DNA from: Ailurus styani
Taxonomy: Eukaryota; Chordata; Mammalia; Carnivora; Ailuridae
DNA length: 64,000 bases
Direction of reading: 5' to 3'
NCBI GenBank assembly: GCA_002007465.1
Contig: LNAC01001219.1
Span: forward strand, 99,661-163,660
Shown here: piece by piece, positions 25,395 to 39,360 of the stretch
How positions within the stretch are numbered: position 1 is the first letter of the stretch
Layout: each line of letters opens with the position of its first letter
Notes under the pieces: model-generated
What the model saw: only the letters and a program-made list of their open reading frames with translations
What the model was told of the DNA's origin: nothing
Database searches by the model: none
Program-made: the position numbers and the translations under genes

Positions 25395-27581
25395 TGTTGA
25401 GTTTGATAAATTCTTTGTTTTGGATAGAAGCCCTTTATCAGATAGGTCATTTGCAAATATCTTCTCCCATTCTGTAGGCTGCCTTTTAGTTTTGCTGACT
25501 GTTTCCTTCACTGTGCAAAAGCGTTTTATCTTGAGGAAGTCCCAGTAGTTCATTTTTGCTTTTGTTTCCCTTGCTTACAGAGGCATGTTTCATAAGAATC
25601 TGCTTAGGTCAAAGTCAAAGTGGTTGATGCCTGTGTTCTTCTCTGGGATTTTGATGATTTCCTGTCTCATATTTAGGACTTTCATCCATTTTGGATTTAT
25701 TTTTGTGTATGGTGTAAGAAGGTGGTTCAATTTTATTCTTCTGCATGCTGCTATGGAGTTTTCACAACACCATTTATTGAAAAGACTATCTTTTCCCCAT
25801 TAAATATTCTCTCTGCTTTTGTTGAAGATTAGTTGAACATATAGTTGTGGCTCCATTTCTGGGTTTTCTATTCAGTTCCATTGATCTATGTGTTTTTGTG
25901 ACAGTACCATACTGCCTTTACGATTACAGCTTTGTAATATGGAGCCAAGTCCAGAATTATGATGCCATCAGCATTATAAATGTGGTATATGTTGTTGATT
26001 TATTTGTGAATATTGAACTCCCCATGTAGCCCAGGAATACATTTCACTTGATCAAGGTGAATAATACTTTTCAAAATTGCTAGCATCTTGTTGAAAATGT
26101 TTGCATCCATGTTCATCAGGGATATTGGCCTATAATTCTCCTTTTCAGTGGGGTCTTTGGTTTTGGAATAAAGGTATTGTTGGGCTCATAGAATGACTTT
26201 GGAAGATTCCTTCTATTTCTATTTTTTTGGAAGTTGGAGAAAAGAGATATTAACTATTCTTTAAATGTCTCACAGAATTCCCCTGGGAAGCCATCTGGCC
26301 CTGAACTTTTGTTTGTTGGGAGATTTTTGATTATTGATTCAATTTTTTTGCTGGTTATAGGTCTGTACGAATTCTCTATATCTTCCTGTTTCAGCTTTGG
26401 TAGTTTATATGTTTCTAGGCATCTGTCCATTTCTTCCCAATTGTCCAGTTCATTGGCATAAAAATTTTCATAATATTCTGATAATTATTTGTATTTCTGA
26501 GGTGTTGGTTGTGATGTCTTCTCTCTCATTCATGATTTTATTTACTTGGGTCCATTCTCTTTTTGCTAAATCTGGCCAAGATTTTTTCAATTTTACTAAT
26601 TCTTTCACAAAACCAGCTCTTAGTTTCATTTAACTGTTCTATCTTTTTTTGTTTGTTTCTATATCATATATTTTTGGACTAATCATCATTTTTTCCTTTA
26701 TTCTGCTGGCTTTAGGTTTTATTTGCTATTGCATTTCCAGCCCCTTTTGGTGGAAGGTTAGGTTGTGTATTTGAGACTTTTCTTGCTTCTTGAGGTAGGC
26801 CTGCATTGCATATACTTCCCTTTTAGGACAGCTTTTGCTGTATCCCAGTTTGGGGACTATCTTTTTTATTATTATTATTTTCAATTGTTTCCTTATATTT
26901 TTAAATTTCTTCTTTGATTTCCTCTTGACCTATTAATTGTTTAGTGACATGTTGTTTGCCCTCCATGTATTTGTGCTCATTCCAAGTTTTTTCTTGTGGT
27001 TGACTTCAAGTTTCATAGCACTGTGGTCTGAAAATATGCATGGCATGATCTCAATCTTTTTGTACTTACTGAGGGCTGATTTGTGACCCAGTATGTGATC
27101 TATTCAGAGAATGTTCCATGTGTTGAAAAGAACGTGTATTCTGCTACTCTAGGATGAAATGTTCTGAACATACCTCTTTAGTCCATCTGGTCCAGTGTGT
27201 CATTCAAAGCCACTCTTTCCTTGTTGATTTTCTGCTGATATAATCTGTCCATTGTTGTAAGTAGGGTGTACAAGTCTCCTACTATTAGGGTATTATTTTC
27301 ATAGTGTTTCTTTATGTTTGTTATAAATCCATTTATATATCTGGGTGCTTCCAATTTGGGAGCAAAAATATTTATAACTGTTACATCTTCTTGATTGATA
27401 GACCCTTTCTTCATCACACGTTGTAGTCTGGTTTAAAATCCAGTTTGCCTGATATAAGTATGGCCACTCCAATTTTCTTTTAACATCCATTAGCATGATT
27501 GATGGTTTTTGGTCCCCTCACTTTCAACTGCGGGTGTCTTTTGGTCTAAAATGAGTTTCTTGTAGGCAGCATATAGACAGG

Positions 27582-27583
<2 letters not shown>

Positions 27584-27632
<49 letters not shown>

Positions 27633-27649
27633 TGTGCGCGTGTGTGTGT
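27584..27649. repeat. (GT)n microsatellite with GC interruptions
   Basis: About 66 nt, GT array with GCGCGTGTGCGCG interruptions, near the endonuclease start of the L1 ORF2. Confidence 0.95.
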
Positions 27650-28386
27650 TTATGCATTATAATGCCCTATGCCTTTTTATTGGAGCATCTGGTCCATTTA
27701 TATTTGGACTGATTACTGGTAGATATGAATTTAGTGCCATTGTTACCTGTAAAGTAGATGTTTCGGGTGTTCTGTTCCTTTCTACCCTTATTTGCTTTTG
27801 TTCTTTTTTTTTTTTTTTTTTTTTCCCCACTCAAAGAGTCCCTTTCAATATTTCTTGCAGGGCTGCTTAGTGGTCAAGAACTCCTTCAGTTCTTGCTTGT
27901 CTGGGATATTCTTTATCTCTCCTTCTATTCAGCCTTGTTGGACAAAGAATTCTTGGTTGCATATTTTTTCCCATTCAGCACTTTGAATACATCATGCTAC
28001 TTTCTCTTGGCCTATCAAGTTTCTGTGGACAGATCTGCTGCAAATGTGATCTATTTTGCCTTGTAGCTTAAGGGCTTTTTATTCCCCTTGCTTCTTTCAG
28101 GATTATTTTCTTGTGTGTCTGTAAATTTGATTATGTGTCTTGGTGTAGGGCAGGATTTGTTCAATTTGATGGGAGTTCTCTGTACCATTTGGATTTTGAT
28201 GTATATTTCTTTCCCCAGATTAGAGAAGTTTTCAGCTATAATCTGCTCAAATTAAAAAACTCTCCCCTTTTCCCACTCTTCTTCTTCTGGGACACCTATG
28301 GTATGACTGTTATTATATGTTAAGGAGTCATTGAGGTTCTTAAGTATACATTCATGATCCAATAAGTTTCTTGTGCCCTTCTTTTA

Positions 28387-28580
28387 TTTTTAAGATTTTA
28401 TTTATTTATTTGACAGAGAGAGAGAGAGATTACAAGTAGGCAGAGAGGCAGGCAGAGAGAGAGGAGGAAGCAGGCTCCCTGCTAAGCAGAAAGCCCAACT
28501 TGGGGCTCAATCCCAGGACTCCGAGATCATGACCTGAGCCGAAGGCAGAGGCTTTAACCCACTGAGCCACCCAGGCGCCC
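28387..28580 (-). mobile_element. CAN SINE, antisense, with target-site duplication
   Basis: TTTTTAAGATTTTATTTATT start and GAGCCACCCAGGCGCCC end. Flanked by TCTTGTGCCCTTCTTTT (from 28369) and TCTTGTGCTCTTCTTTT (from 28581). Confidence 0.92.
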
Positions 28581-28936
28581 TCTTGTGCTCTTCTTTTTAG
28601 CCTCATTATTTTCCATATTTTGATCATCTATATCTCTGATTCATTCCCCAGCATCATCTATCCTTGTTGATGTTGCATCCAATCAGTTTTGTGACTGATT
28701 TACAGCATTTTTTATTTTGGCCTGAGAAGTTTTTAATTCTTTAATCTCTGCAGTAAGGGATTCTTTTGTTTCTTCTATGCTTTTCAAATCCAGCTAGTAT
28801 CCTTATGATTGCTTTTTTAAATTCTGGTTCAGGCATCTTACTTATATCAATTTTGATTATATCTCTGGCCATGACTTCTTCCTATTCTTTCTTTTAACAT
28901 GAATTCTTCCATCTTGTCATTTTGTCCAAGTCACTG

Positions 28937-28937
<1 letters not shown>

Positions 28938-28987
<50 letters not shown>
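28938..28987. repeat. (GT)n microsatellite
   Basis: About 50 nt GT array at the ORF1/5' UTR boundary of the same L1. Confidence 0.95.
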
Positions 28988-28988
<1 letters not shown>

Positions 28989-30515
28989 TTTTTAGGAAAG
29001 TCTGTTATATCCTTACTCTTGAGAGTAATGGCTATATTAAGAGGAGCTATACTGTCTTGAGCCTGGTGCTATAGGAGGTGCTTCAGAATATGCACTCTGC
29101 TATTGTGTTTTGGCTCTGTTCCCCTCAGGTGAGCCTGCTGCAGAGTTTCTTCTTGCCTGCTATTGGGTTTGTTTGGAACTTCTCCTCTGTGTGGCAAGTT
29201 TTAACTAGGTATTTTTGGTCTGCTTGTTAAAAGAAGTTACATTCTTTTTCCCCTACAGCTGAAGCGTTGCACCACTCTATGATTAGTAGACTTGGTGCAT
29301 GTGCAGGGTTTGTGCTGGTCTTCTGTGGGAGGGGCTTGCTGTGCTAATTCTCAGGCAGACATGCACTAGTGGAGATGAACCTGAAGGGTGTAGGGGGGCT
29401 GGACTTGGTGTAACCAGATCCAGCCTTCACTGGGATGATGTGCTGCTCACTAAAGTTGTTCACTGCTGATGGGCTGAGAGAAAATGGCATCACCACAGTC
29501 TCTTGTCACCATAGCAGATACTTTGCACCTGCCACTCTTCAGGAAGCCCTCACCAAAGAGCAGACCATCTTCCCTCCTTAGTCACAAATTTCCTTCAGAT
29601 CCCTGCCTTCACCCTGTCTGTATCCAGGCTGTCTGTCTAGTGGGCAGCACAGTACTTCTCTGCTTTATCTCAGTAGTGCAGTTGGGTTTCAAAACTCCAA
29701 ATTTTAGGTACCTGGTGGAACATGGACCTGCAATGATCCTCTGGGGAAGGGTCTAGTTGCAGGTAATGGTTTGTCCTAGAGAGGCAATCTAGCGAGTATG
29801 CAGTTGTTCAGAGTTTGTGGTAAAATATAGCAGAAAGCTGACACTGTTTTGCTGCCCACAGTTGGTGTCTCTGTTCTTATGCTAGTGACCAGGGCAGCAT
29901 GTTGGCACCTGCTAATAATTTGTCTCTTAAGAGGCTAGACCACCACTCCTAAATGCACTCGAATAATTAGAACTGTTTCTTGCCCTATGACCCAGGTAAT
30001 CCTCAGACCATAGTCCCTGTTCCTGAGCCCCTGCCTGCCTTCCTCTTAGGAGCATCAGTAAGCCCACCAGGAATGACCCTGATAATGGCCCAGATTTTAA
30101 AAACTTCAGAATTGGAGCTCCACTTCTTATAAAACCTTTCAGTAGTTAGTCCCTCTCCTTTTCCGAATCAATGGTTTGGGGCAAGAATTTTTCTTGTGCA
30201 ATCCCCTGAACACTGCTTTCACAGTCATTCTTTCTCTCTCTCTCTCTCCCTCTCTCCCTCTCCCTCTTCTCTCTCTCCACTCTCTCTAAGATCAGGCATC
30301 TTTCCCCTTGGAGCACCTGCAATTTTTTCTCCCCCAGATCAACTCTCTGCAGCTCCTACCTTCCAAAGCATGGCCATTTTTCTACTTCTAGATGTGCAGT
30401 TTGTTCCCTCAGTCCTCAGACTGATTTCATGTTCAGAATGATTTGATAATTATATAGCTATGTTCAAGGAAGGAAGCAAACTTAGAGTCTTACTCCTCCA
30501 TATTCTTAATTCCTC

Positions 30516-32690
30516 CTCTTTTTAATTTTTTTTTACTTCTAATTATGGCCTTTTCCACCTAGAGATTCCCCTAAACATTTCTTGTAAGGTTGGTTAGTCA
30601 TTATGCAATCCTTTAACTTTTGTTTGTGAACAAAAACTCCAAGAAACTCTTTAACTTTCCTTCTATTCTGAATGATAGCAGTCCTGGGTGGAATATTCTC
30701 GTTTTTTCCTTTCAAAAGTCCTGGCCTGTTAGTTTTGTTTTTTCGTTTTTATTTTTGTTTTTGTTTTTTAATTAGCTTATAGCCTTATGGGGTTTCCCTT
30801 ATATGAAACTGCTTTCTTTTCCCTTCTAGATTTTAAAAGTCTGCCTTTATTATTTCTTTCTGCCATTCTCATTATTATGTCTTTTTGTGAAATTGTTTTG
30901 ATTCCTCTTGTTCAGGGGCCACCGTGCTTCCTGGGCCTGGATGTCTGATCCTTCCCCAGATTAAGGAAGTTTTCAGGCATTATGCTTTTAGATAAATTAT
31001 CTTCCCCTTCTTTCTCCTTCTGAAATCCCTGTAATGTAAATAATATGCTTGATAATGTCATAGAGTTCCCTGAAACTTTTTTCATTTTTTATTATTTTTT
31101 TTCTTCAGTTTTGTTGCTTTCCATTACCTTGTATTCCAGATTGCTGATCTGTTCTTCTGTATCCTCTTCTCTGCTGTTGCTTCCATCTAGTGTATTTTGT
31201 TTCAGTTATTGAACTCTTCAGCTCTGACTGGATCTTTTTTATATCTTTGTTGAAGTTCTCACTGAGTTCATCCACTCTTTTCTCAAGTCCAGTGAGTTTC
31301 TTTATGACCATTATGTTGAATTCTTTATCAGGCATATTGCTTATCTCAGTTTTATTTAACTAATTTACTGCCATTTTGTCTTATATTTTGATTTGGGACA
31401 TATTCCTCTGTTTTCTCATTTTGCCTAATTCTCTGTTCTTGTTTCTATGTATTAAGAAGGACAGGTATGTCTACAGGTCTTAGGAGTAGTAGCTTGTGTA
31501 GAGAAGTTCCTGTGGTGTCCTAAAGACTAACCCCCTCAGCCACCAGAACTAGGCATTCTAGGGTTATTCCCTGTGTAGGCTGCTTGTACCCTCTTGTTTC
31601 AGCTGACAACCATTACCTTTAGCCCAGCTGGTTGTGACCCTCTTTGTGGGTGCACTGGGTAGGATTTGATCCCTCCACTGTTGAGAGTACTCACTTAGCC
31701 TGCTGTGAGATATTGGTGAGTGTGGCTGGAAGTCAGCCTACCTATTTGCACTTAGCCTCTCTGCGATAGCAGCAGGCACACCAAAAGGCAGGGATTGCTC
31801 CCTGCATGGCCAGCTAAAAGGCTTGGTTTCAAGAACTTGGCATGCTCATGTGCAAGGTTATCTCCTCTCTTCCACAGGGCAAGGGTTATTTGTAGTGGAG
31901 GTCGTCCTTGCTGGGGCTGCTGGCTTGGTGTGGCAGGGCACTAGAGGCTTTAGAGGGATGCCTGCCAAAATGGGTGGTTTGGATGGGGTGTGTCTGTATG
32001 GGATGCCAGGGTGAGGCTTGTGGTGCTAGCAAGATAGATAGAGAGTGTTAATAGGGGCTTCCACAAGTACCTGATTATCTAGGTTGAGGGAGGGGGAGAA
32101 AAAATAACATTCACAAGTGCTTTTGTTTCCTGAGAAATCTTCTGCAGATCCCTGCCACTCCAGAACACGTTATGAGTTTAGTCAATAAATCTCCTCCAGA
32201 TATACCTTAGATATCTTTCTAATTGCTGTGTCTCTTGCTGAGTTATTTAGAATGCTTCCTCTTTGAGAGGAGTAACTTGGTTTCCTATTGGCCTCTAGCT
32301 CTTCCAGAGTTAAGCCTGATGATTTTTAAACTTCCAGGAGTTAAATTCTTCTGGTTTTCAAAGCCAGATGTTATAGGGACTCATCTTCCCAGTGTAAGTC
32401 CCAGGGACATGGGTGCCCAGTGTGTGGTCTGATCTCAGTTTTCTGTGTTTCCAATGTTCCTTTAGTCTATGGTTAGGCAGCCTGGGGATTTGGTTCCCAA
32501 CCAGATCTTTCCACCATTTTTTCACCTTTCCAGACATGCCTTGTCTCTACAATTTGCTGTGAAAGATCTGTTCTGCCAGTTCCTGGATCATTCTCAGAGA
32601 TGCGTAGATGTAGATGTTACCTGGGTGTGTCATGGGAATGAGGTGAGCTCAGGTCCTCCTACTATGTCATCTTTCTTGGCTTTTAGTTTA
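30516..32690 (-). mobile_element. Old L1 fragment, antisense (ORF1 and 5' UTR)
   Basis: A minus-strand frame at 31105-31335 (L-T-G-L-E-K-R-V-D-E-L-S-E-N-F) looks like an L1 ORF1 coiled coil. GC-rich 5' UTR-like sequence follows to about 32690. The rest of the element is missing or displaced by the L1 on its left. Confidence 0.6.
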
Positions 32691-33650
32691 AATTTTTTGA
32701 AGATCTTCTATACTGTTTTTTTTTTCATGAGGCTGTACCAATTTATAATCCCACCAACACAAGATAACAACTGTTGGTGAGATGTGGAGAAAAAGTTACG
32801 TTTTGGTCTATTGATTGTTTGCTTTATCAGTTGTAATGTCTTCTTCAATTTAGTTCATTTAAATCTTCTTCCATTTTTCTAAGGTAGTGTAAATAAGATC
32901 TGTCAATTTTGTTTATCTTTCCAAAAACAAGCTTTTAGTTTCATTGATCTTTTCTATTGTTTTTCTGGCTTTTATTACTTTATATCTTTATCTTTGTTAT
33001 TTCTTTCCTTTATTATAAATATCTTTATTATTTTTTTTTCTTTACTAACTTTGGGTTAGTAAACCTTGAAGTTTCAAGTTAAGTTGTTTTCTTAAGATCT
33101 TTCTTCTTTCTTAGTGTAGGATTGATCACTATAAATTTTCTTCTTATAACAGTTTTGCCATTTCCCTTATGTTTCTGTATGTTGTGATTCCATTTTTGTA
33201 TATTTCAAGATATTTTTTGATTTCCCTTTTGTTTTCTCCTTTAACCAATTGGATTTTCAGAACATCCAGTTTAATCTCATTGTATTTGTGAATCTGTGAC
33301 CTTTCCTCCAGTTACTGACCTGCAGTTTCATATCACAGTGACAAAAATAAATATTCTTGATATAATGCCAATTTTCATAAATTTGTCAAGGCTTGTTTTG
33401 TGATCTAACATATGATCTATCCTGGAGAATGTCCTTTGTGTACTTGAGAAGAATGTGCTTTTGGTACTGTTGAATGGGGTGATCTGTGTATGTCTACTAT
33501 GTCCATCTGATATGAAGTGTAATTCAAATCCAATATTTCCTTATTGATTTTATATCTGGATGATGTATTTCTTGTGGAGCACTGAAATTTCCACCATTAC
33601 TGTTTATTATTCCCTGAATTTTTTTTTTACATCTCCATAATGTGGATGGC
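32691..33650 (-). mobile_element. Ancient L1 pieces, antisense
   Basis: GCTGTACCAATTTATAATCC and CCACCAAC (3' ORF2 area, 32733-32760) are followed directly by endonuclease/RT linker-like sequence (CAAGCTTTTAGTTTCATTGA, 32930). The junction implies deletion or two fragments. Confidence 0.55.
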
Positions 33651-33933
33651 TTCTTCCAGAGTACAAAAAGCAGAGCTGTTTTGCAAATACCTCTGCTCCT
33701 TCAATTAATTTACTCCCTTCTTTTTTTCTTCACTCTCATTTCTTTCCTCTCAATGTTCATTCTTATTTTCTCCTTCTCCCTACTTTACTTCAATATTATG
33801 ATAATCATCATCATAATATGATGAAGGCAAAATTTGGAAACACAGGAACAATTGAGGATAAGGAATTGGAAGGAAGGCAGAAAGAGGAGAACAGAAGGAA
33901 GAAGTGAGAGAAGAAGGAAGAACAAAATTATAA
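33651..33933. other. Short intronic gap between L1s
   Basis: A CT-rich then GA-rich stretch with no recognised feature. It ends in the target-site duplication of the next L1. Confidence 0.5.
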
Positions 33934-36900
33934 CAATATCATTTATCTTTTATTTTATTATTCTTTGCCCCAGGGGTACAGGTCTGTGAATCATCAGGCT
34001 TACATCTTTCACAGCATTCACCAAAGCACAAACCCTCCCCAATGTCCATAACCCATCCACCCTATCCCTACCCTCCCACCCCCCAGTAACCCTCAGTTTG
34101 TTTTGTGAGATTAGGAGTCTCTTATGGTTTGTCTCCTTCCCCATCCCATCTTGTTTCATTATTTTTCCCTCCCTACCCCCCACAACCCCCCACCCTGCCC
34201 CTCAAGTTCCTCATATCAGAGAGATCATATGATAATTGTCTTTCTCTGATTGACTTATTTCGCTCAGCATAATACCCTCCAGTTCCATCCATGTCGTTGC
34301 GAATGGCAAGATTTCGTTTCTTTTGATAGCTGCATAATATTCCATTGTATATATATACCACATCTTCTTTATCCATTCATCTGTTGATGGACATCTAGGT
34401 TCTTTCCATAGTTTGGCTATTGTGGACATTGCTGCTATAAACATTCGGGTGCACGTGCCCCTGAGGATCACTACCTTTGTGTCTTTAGGATAAATACCCA
34501 GTAGTGCGATTGCTGGGTCGTAGGGTAGCTCCATTTTCAACTTTTTGAGGAATCTCCATACTGTTTTCCAGAGTGGCTGCACCAGTTTGCATTCCCACCA
34601 ACAGTGTAGGAGGGTTCCCCTTTCTCCGCAACCTCGCCACCGTTTCCTGACTTGTCGATTTTAGCCAAAATCAAAATCACCTGGTGTGAGGTGGTATCTC
34701 ACTGTGGTTTTGATTTGTATTTCTCTGATGTCGAGTGATGTTGAGCACTTTCTCATGTGTCTGTTGGCCATTTGGATGTCTTCTTTGGAGAAATGTCTGT
34801 TCATGTCTTCTGCCCATTTCTTGACTGGGTTATTTGTTTTATGGGTGTTGAGTTTGAGAAGCTCTTTATAGATTTTGGATACTAGCCCTTTATCTGATAT
34901 GTCATTTGCAAATATCTTCTCCCATTCTGTCAGTTGTCTTTTGGTTTTGTTGACTGTTTCCTTTGCTGTGCAAAAGCTTTTAATCTTGATGAAGTCCCAA
35001 TAGTTCATTTTTGCCCTTGCTTCCCTTGCCTTTGGTGATGTTCCTAGGAAGAATTTGCTGCGGTTGAGGTCGAAGAGGTTGCTGCCTGTGTTCTCCTCGA
35101 GGATTTTGATGGATTCCTTTCTCACATTGAGGTCTTTTATCCATTTTGAGTCTATTTTTGTGTGTGGTGTCAGGAAATGATCCAGTTTCATTTTTCTGCA
35201 TGTGGCTGACCAGTTTTCCCAACACCATTTGTTGAAGAGACTGTCTTTNGGGTCCAGTTTTCCCAACACCATTTGTTGAAGAGACTGTCTTTTTCCTACT
35301 GGACATTCTTTCCTGCTTTGTCGAAGATTAGTTGACCATAGAGTTGAGGGTCCATTTTTGGGTTCTCTATTCTGTTCCACTGGTCTATGTGTCTGTTTTT
35401 GTGCCAGTACCATACTGTCTTGATGATGACAGCTTTGTAATAGAGCTTGAAATCTGGAATTGTGATGCCGCCAACTTTGCTTTTTTTTTTCAACATTCCT
35501 TTGGCTATTCGGGGTCTTTTCTGGTTCCATATAAATTTTAGGATTATTTGTTCCATTTCTTTGAAATAAATTGCTGGTATTTTGATGGGGATTGCATTAA
35601 ATGTGTAGATTGCTCTAGGTAGCATAGACATTTTCACAATATTTATTCTACCCATCCATGAGCATGGAATGTTTTTCCACTTCTTTGTGTCTTCCTCAAT
35701 TTCTTTCATGAGTACTTTATAGTTTTCTGAATACAGATTCTTTGCCTCTTTGGTTAGGTTTATTCCTAGGTATCTTATGGTTTTGGGTGCAATTGTAAAT
35801 GGGATTGACTCTTTAATTTCTCTTTCTTCTGTTTTGTTGTTGGTATATAGAAATGCAACTGATTTCTGTGCATTGATTTTATATCCTGACACTTGACTGA
35901 ATTCCTGTATGAGTGCTAGCAGTTTTGGAGTGGAGTCCTGTTGGGTTTCCACATAAAGTATCAAATCATCTGCAAAGAGTGAGAGTTTGACTTCTTCCTT
36001 GCCAATTTGGATGCCTTTTATTTCTTTTTGTTGTCTGATTGCTGAGGCTAGGACTTCTAGTACTATGTTGAATAGCAGTGGTGATAGTGGACAGCCTTGC
36101 CGTGTTCCTGACTTTAGGGGAAAAGCTCTCAGTTTTTCTCCATTGAGAATGATATTCGCTGTGGGTTTTTCGTAGATGGCTTTGATGATATTGAGGTATG
36201 TACCCTCTATGCCTACACTATGAAGAGTTTTGATTAAGAAAGGGTGCTGTACTTTGTCAAATGCTTTTTCAGCATCTATTGAGAGGATCATATGGTTCTT
36301 GTTCTTTCTTTTATTTAATATCTTGTATCACATTGATTGATTTGTGAATGTTAACCCGACCTTGCATCCCAGGAATAAATTCCAATGGTCGTGGTGAATA
36401 ATCCTTTTAATGTGCTGTTAGATCCTTTTTGGCTAGTATTTTCTTGAGGATTTTTGCATCCATGTTCATCAAAGATATTGGTCTGTAATTCTCCTTCTTG
36501 ATGCGGTCTTTGCCTGGTTTGGGGATCAAGGTAATGCTGGCCTCATAAAAGGAGTTTGGAAGTTTTCCTTCCAATTCTATTTTTTGGAACAGTTTCAGGA
36601 GAATAGGTATTAATTCTTCTTTAAATGTTTGGTAGAATTCCCCTGGGAAGCCGTCTGGCCCTGGGCTCTTGTTCGTTGGGAGATTTTTGATGACTGCTTC
36701 AATCTCCTTACTGGTGATGGGTCTATTCAGGTCTTCAGTTTCTTCCTGGTTCAGTTTTGGTAGTTTATATTTCTCTAGGAATGCATCTGTTTCTTCAAGA
36801 TTATCAAATTTGCTGGTTTAGAGTTGCTCATAATACGTTCTTAGAATTGTTTGTATTTCTTTGGTGTTGGTTGTGATCTCTCCTCTTTCATTCATGATTT

Positions 36901-38059
36901 TATTAATTTGAGTCCTTTCTCTTTTCTTTTGGATAAGTCTGGCCAGGGGTTTATCAATCTTATTAATTCTTTCAAAGAACCAGCTCCTAGTTTCATTGAT
37001 TTGTTCCACTGTTCTTTTGGTTTCTATTTCATTGATTTCTGCTCTGATCTTTATGATTTCTCTTCTCCTGCTGGGTGTAGGCTTTCTTTGCTGTTCTTTC
37101 TCTAGCTTTTGTAGGTGTAGAGTTAGGTTGTGTACTTGAGACCTTTCTTGTTTCTTGAGAAAGGCTTGTATTGCTATATACTTTCCTCTTAGGACTGCTT
37201 TTGCTGTGTCCCAAAGATTTTGAACAGTTGTGTTTTCATTTTCATTTGTTTCCATGAATTTTTTTAATTCTTCTTTAATTTCCTGGTTGACCCATTCATT
37301 CTTGAGTAGGGTGTTCTTCAGCCTCCATGTATTTGAGGTCTTTCCAACTTTCCTTTTGTGGTTGAGTTCTAGTTTCAGAGCATTATGGTCTGAAAATATG
37401 CAGGGAATGATCCCAATCTTTTGGTACCTGTTGAGACCTGATTTGTGACCCAGAATATGGTCTATTCTGGAGAATGTTCCATGTGCACTGGAGAAGAATG
37501 TGTATTCTGTTGTTTTGGGATGGAATGTTCTGAATATATCTGTGATGTCCAACTGGTCCAGGGTGTCATTTAAAGCCTTTATTTCCTTGTTGATCTTTTG
37601 GCTTTGATGATCTGTCCATTTCATTAAAGGGGTGTTAAAGTCCCCTACTAATATTGTATTATTGTCAATGTGTTTCTTTGATTTTGTTATTAATTGGTTT
37701 ATATAATTGGCTGCTCCCATGTTAGGGGCATAGATATTTATGATTGTTAGATCTTCTTGTTGGACAGATCCTTTTAGTATGATATAGTGTCCTTCTTCAT
37801 CTCTTATGATATTCTTTGCCTTAAAGTCTAGTTTATCTGATATAAGGATTGCCACTCCAGCTTTCTTTTGCTGTCCATTGGCATGGTAAATTGTTTTCCA
37901 TCCCCACTTTAAATCTGGAGGTGTCTTTGCATGTAAGAGGAGTTTCTTGTAGACAGCATCTCAATGTGTCTTGTTTTTTTATCTATTCTGATACTCTGTG
38001 TCTTTTTTAGTTGGGGCACTTAGTCCATTTACATTCAGAGTGACTATCGAGAGATATGC

Positions 38060-38075
38060 ATTTAGAGCCATTGTA
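38060..38075 (-). other. ORF2 start of the recent L1 (disrupted)
   Basis: The minus strand reads ATG-GCT-CTA-AAT-GCA, encoding M-A-L-N-A-Y-L-S-I-V, the usual ORF2 start with the endonuclease beta strand. The frame hits TAA about 30 codons later (near 37980), so the long endonuclease frame ending at 36818 is separated from its start. Confidence 0.6.
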
Positions 38076-39283
38076 TTGCCTATAAGGTGACTGTTACTGT
38101 ATATTGTGTTTCTTCCTTTCTGGTCTATGTTTCTTTAAGGTCTCTTTGCTTAGAGGACCCCTTTCAATATTTCCTGTAGGGCTGGCTTGGTGTTTGCAAA
38201 TTCCTTGAGTTTTTGTTTGTCCTGGAAGATTTTTATCTCTCCTTCTATTTTCAGTGAGAGCCTAGCTGGATATAGTATTCTTGGCTGCAGATTTTTCTCA
38301 TTTAGTGCTCTGAATACATCATGCCAGCTCTTTCTGGCCTGCCAGGTCTCTGTGGATAGGTCTGCTGTCAGTCTAATATTTCTACTATTGTATGTTATAG
38401 ACCTCTTGTCCCTAGCTTCTTTTAGGATTTTCTTTTTGTCACTAAGACTTGTACGTTTTACTATTAGATGATGGGATGTGGACCTATTTTTATTGATTTT
38501 GATGGGGGTTCTCTATGCCTCCTGGATTTTGATGCTTGTTCCCTTTGCCAGATTAGGGAAATTCTGTATTAAGATCTGCTCCAATATACCTTCTGGCCCT
38601 CTCTCAATCTCGTCCTCTTCTGGGATCCCAATTATTCTAATATTGTTTCGTCTTATGGCATCACTTATCTCTCGAATTCTCTCCTCATGGTCCAGTAGTT
38701 GTTTGTCTCTCTTTTCATCCTCTTCTTTTTTCTCTGACATTTTNTTTCTTTTTTCTCTGACACGTTGTCTTCTAAATCACTAATTCTGTCTTCTGCTTCA
38801 TTTATCCTAGCAGTAAGAGCCTCCGTTTTCAATTGCACCTCATTAATAGCTTTTTTGATTTCAGCTTGGTTAGATTTTAGTTCTTTTATTTCTCCAGAAA
38901 GGTCTTTTATTTCTTTAGAGACAGCTTCTNGAGTCCAGCCAGCACCTTAAGAATCATCATTCTGAACTCTAGTTCTGTCATATTACTGATGTCCGCATTA
39001 ATTAGGTCCCTATCCATCATTACTGGCTCTTGTTATTTTTTTTGTGTTGATTTTTTCCGCCTTGTCATTTTATTCAGATAAGAATAGATGGATGAGAGAA
39101 CCAAATACTAAAGGGTAGCGATGACCCCAGAGAAATATACACTAANCTAACCTACTCAGAAGAGATCTGGAACTGGGGGGAAAATAAAGAGGGAAAAAAA
39201 CCCAAAAAACAAAACAAAACAAAAAAACCAAAATCATACAAAAGCAAAACAAAAAAAATAAAACAAAATCCTATATCTATATT

Positions 39284-39360
39284 ATCTATTTCTGTTTCTA
39301 TATCTATGTCTTCTATGACTCTATCTCTATCTCTATCTCTGTCTCTATCTATATCTATTA
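39284..39360. repeat. (CTATCT)n simple repeat in the L1 5' UTR
   Basis: Imperfect CTATAT/CTATCT hexamer array inside the recent L1. Confidence 0.85.

Larger units (their letters stand above)
24390..30515 (-). mobile_element. Older near-full-length L1, antisense, with four (GT)n expansions and a nested SINE
   Basis: From the 3' UTR (24400-24700) through ORF2 (24.7-27.75), the ORF1 area (27.8-28.93) and a 5' UTR to about 30510, where GTCTTACTCCTCCATATTCT is the decayed antisense of the usual L1 start. ORF2 has an internal deletion near 25980, where the 'YYKA' area passes straight into RT sequence. Broken frames throughout (for example minus ORFs of 65-79 codons at 27178-27496). Confidence 0.8.
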
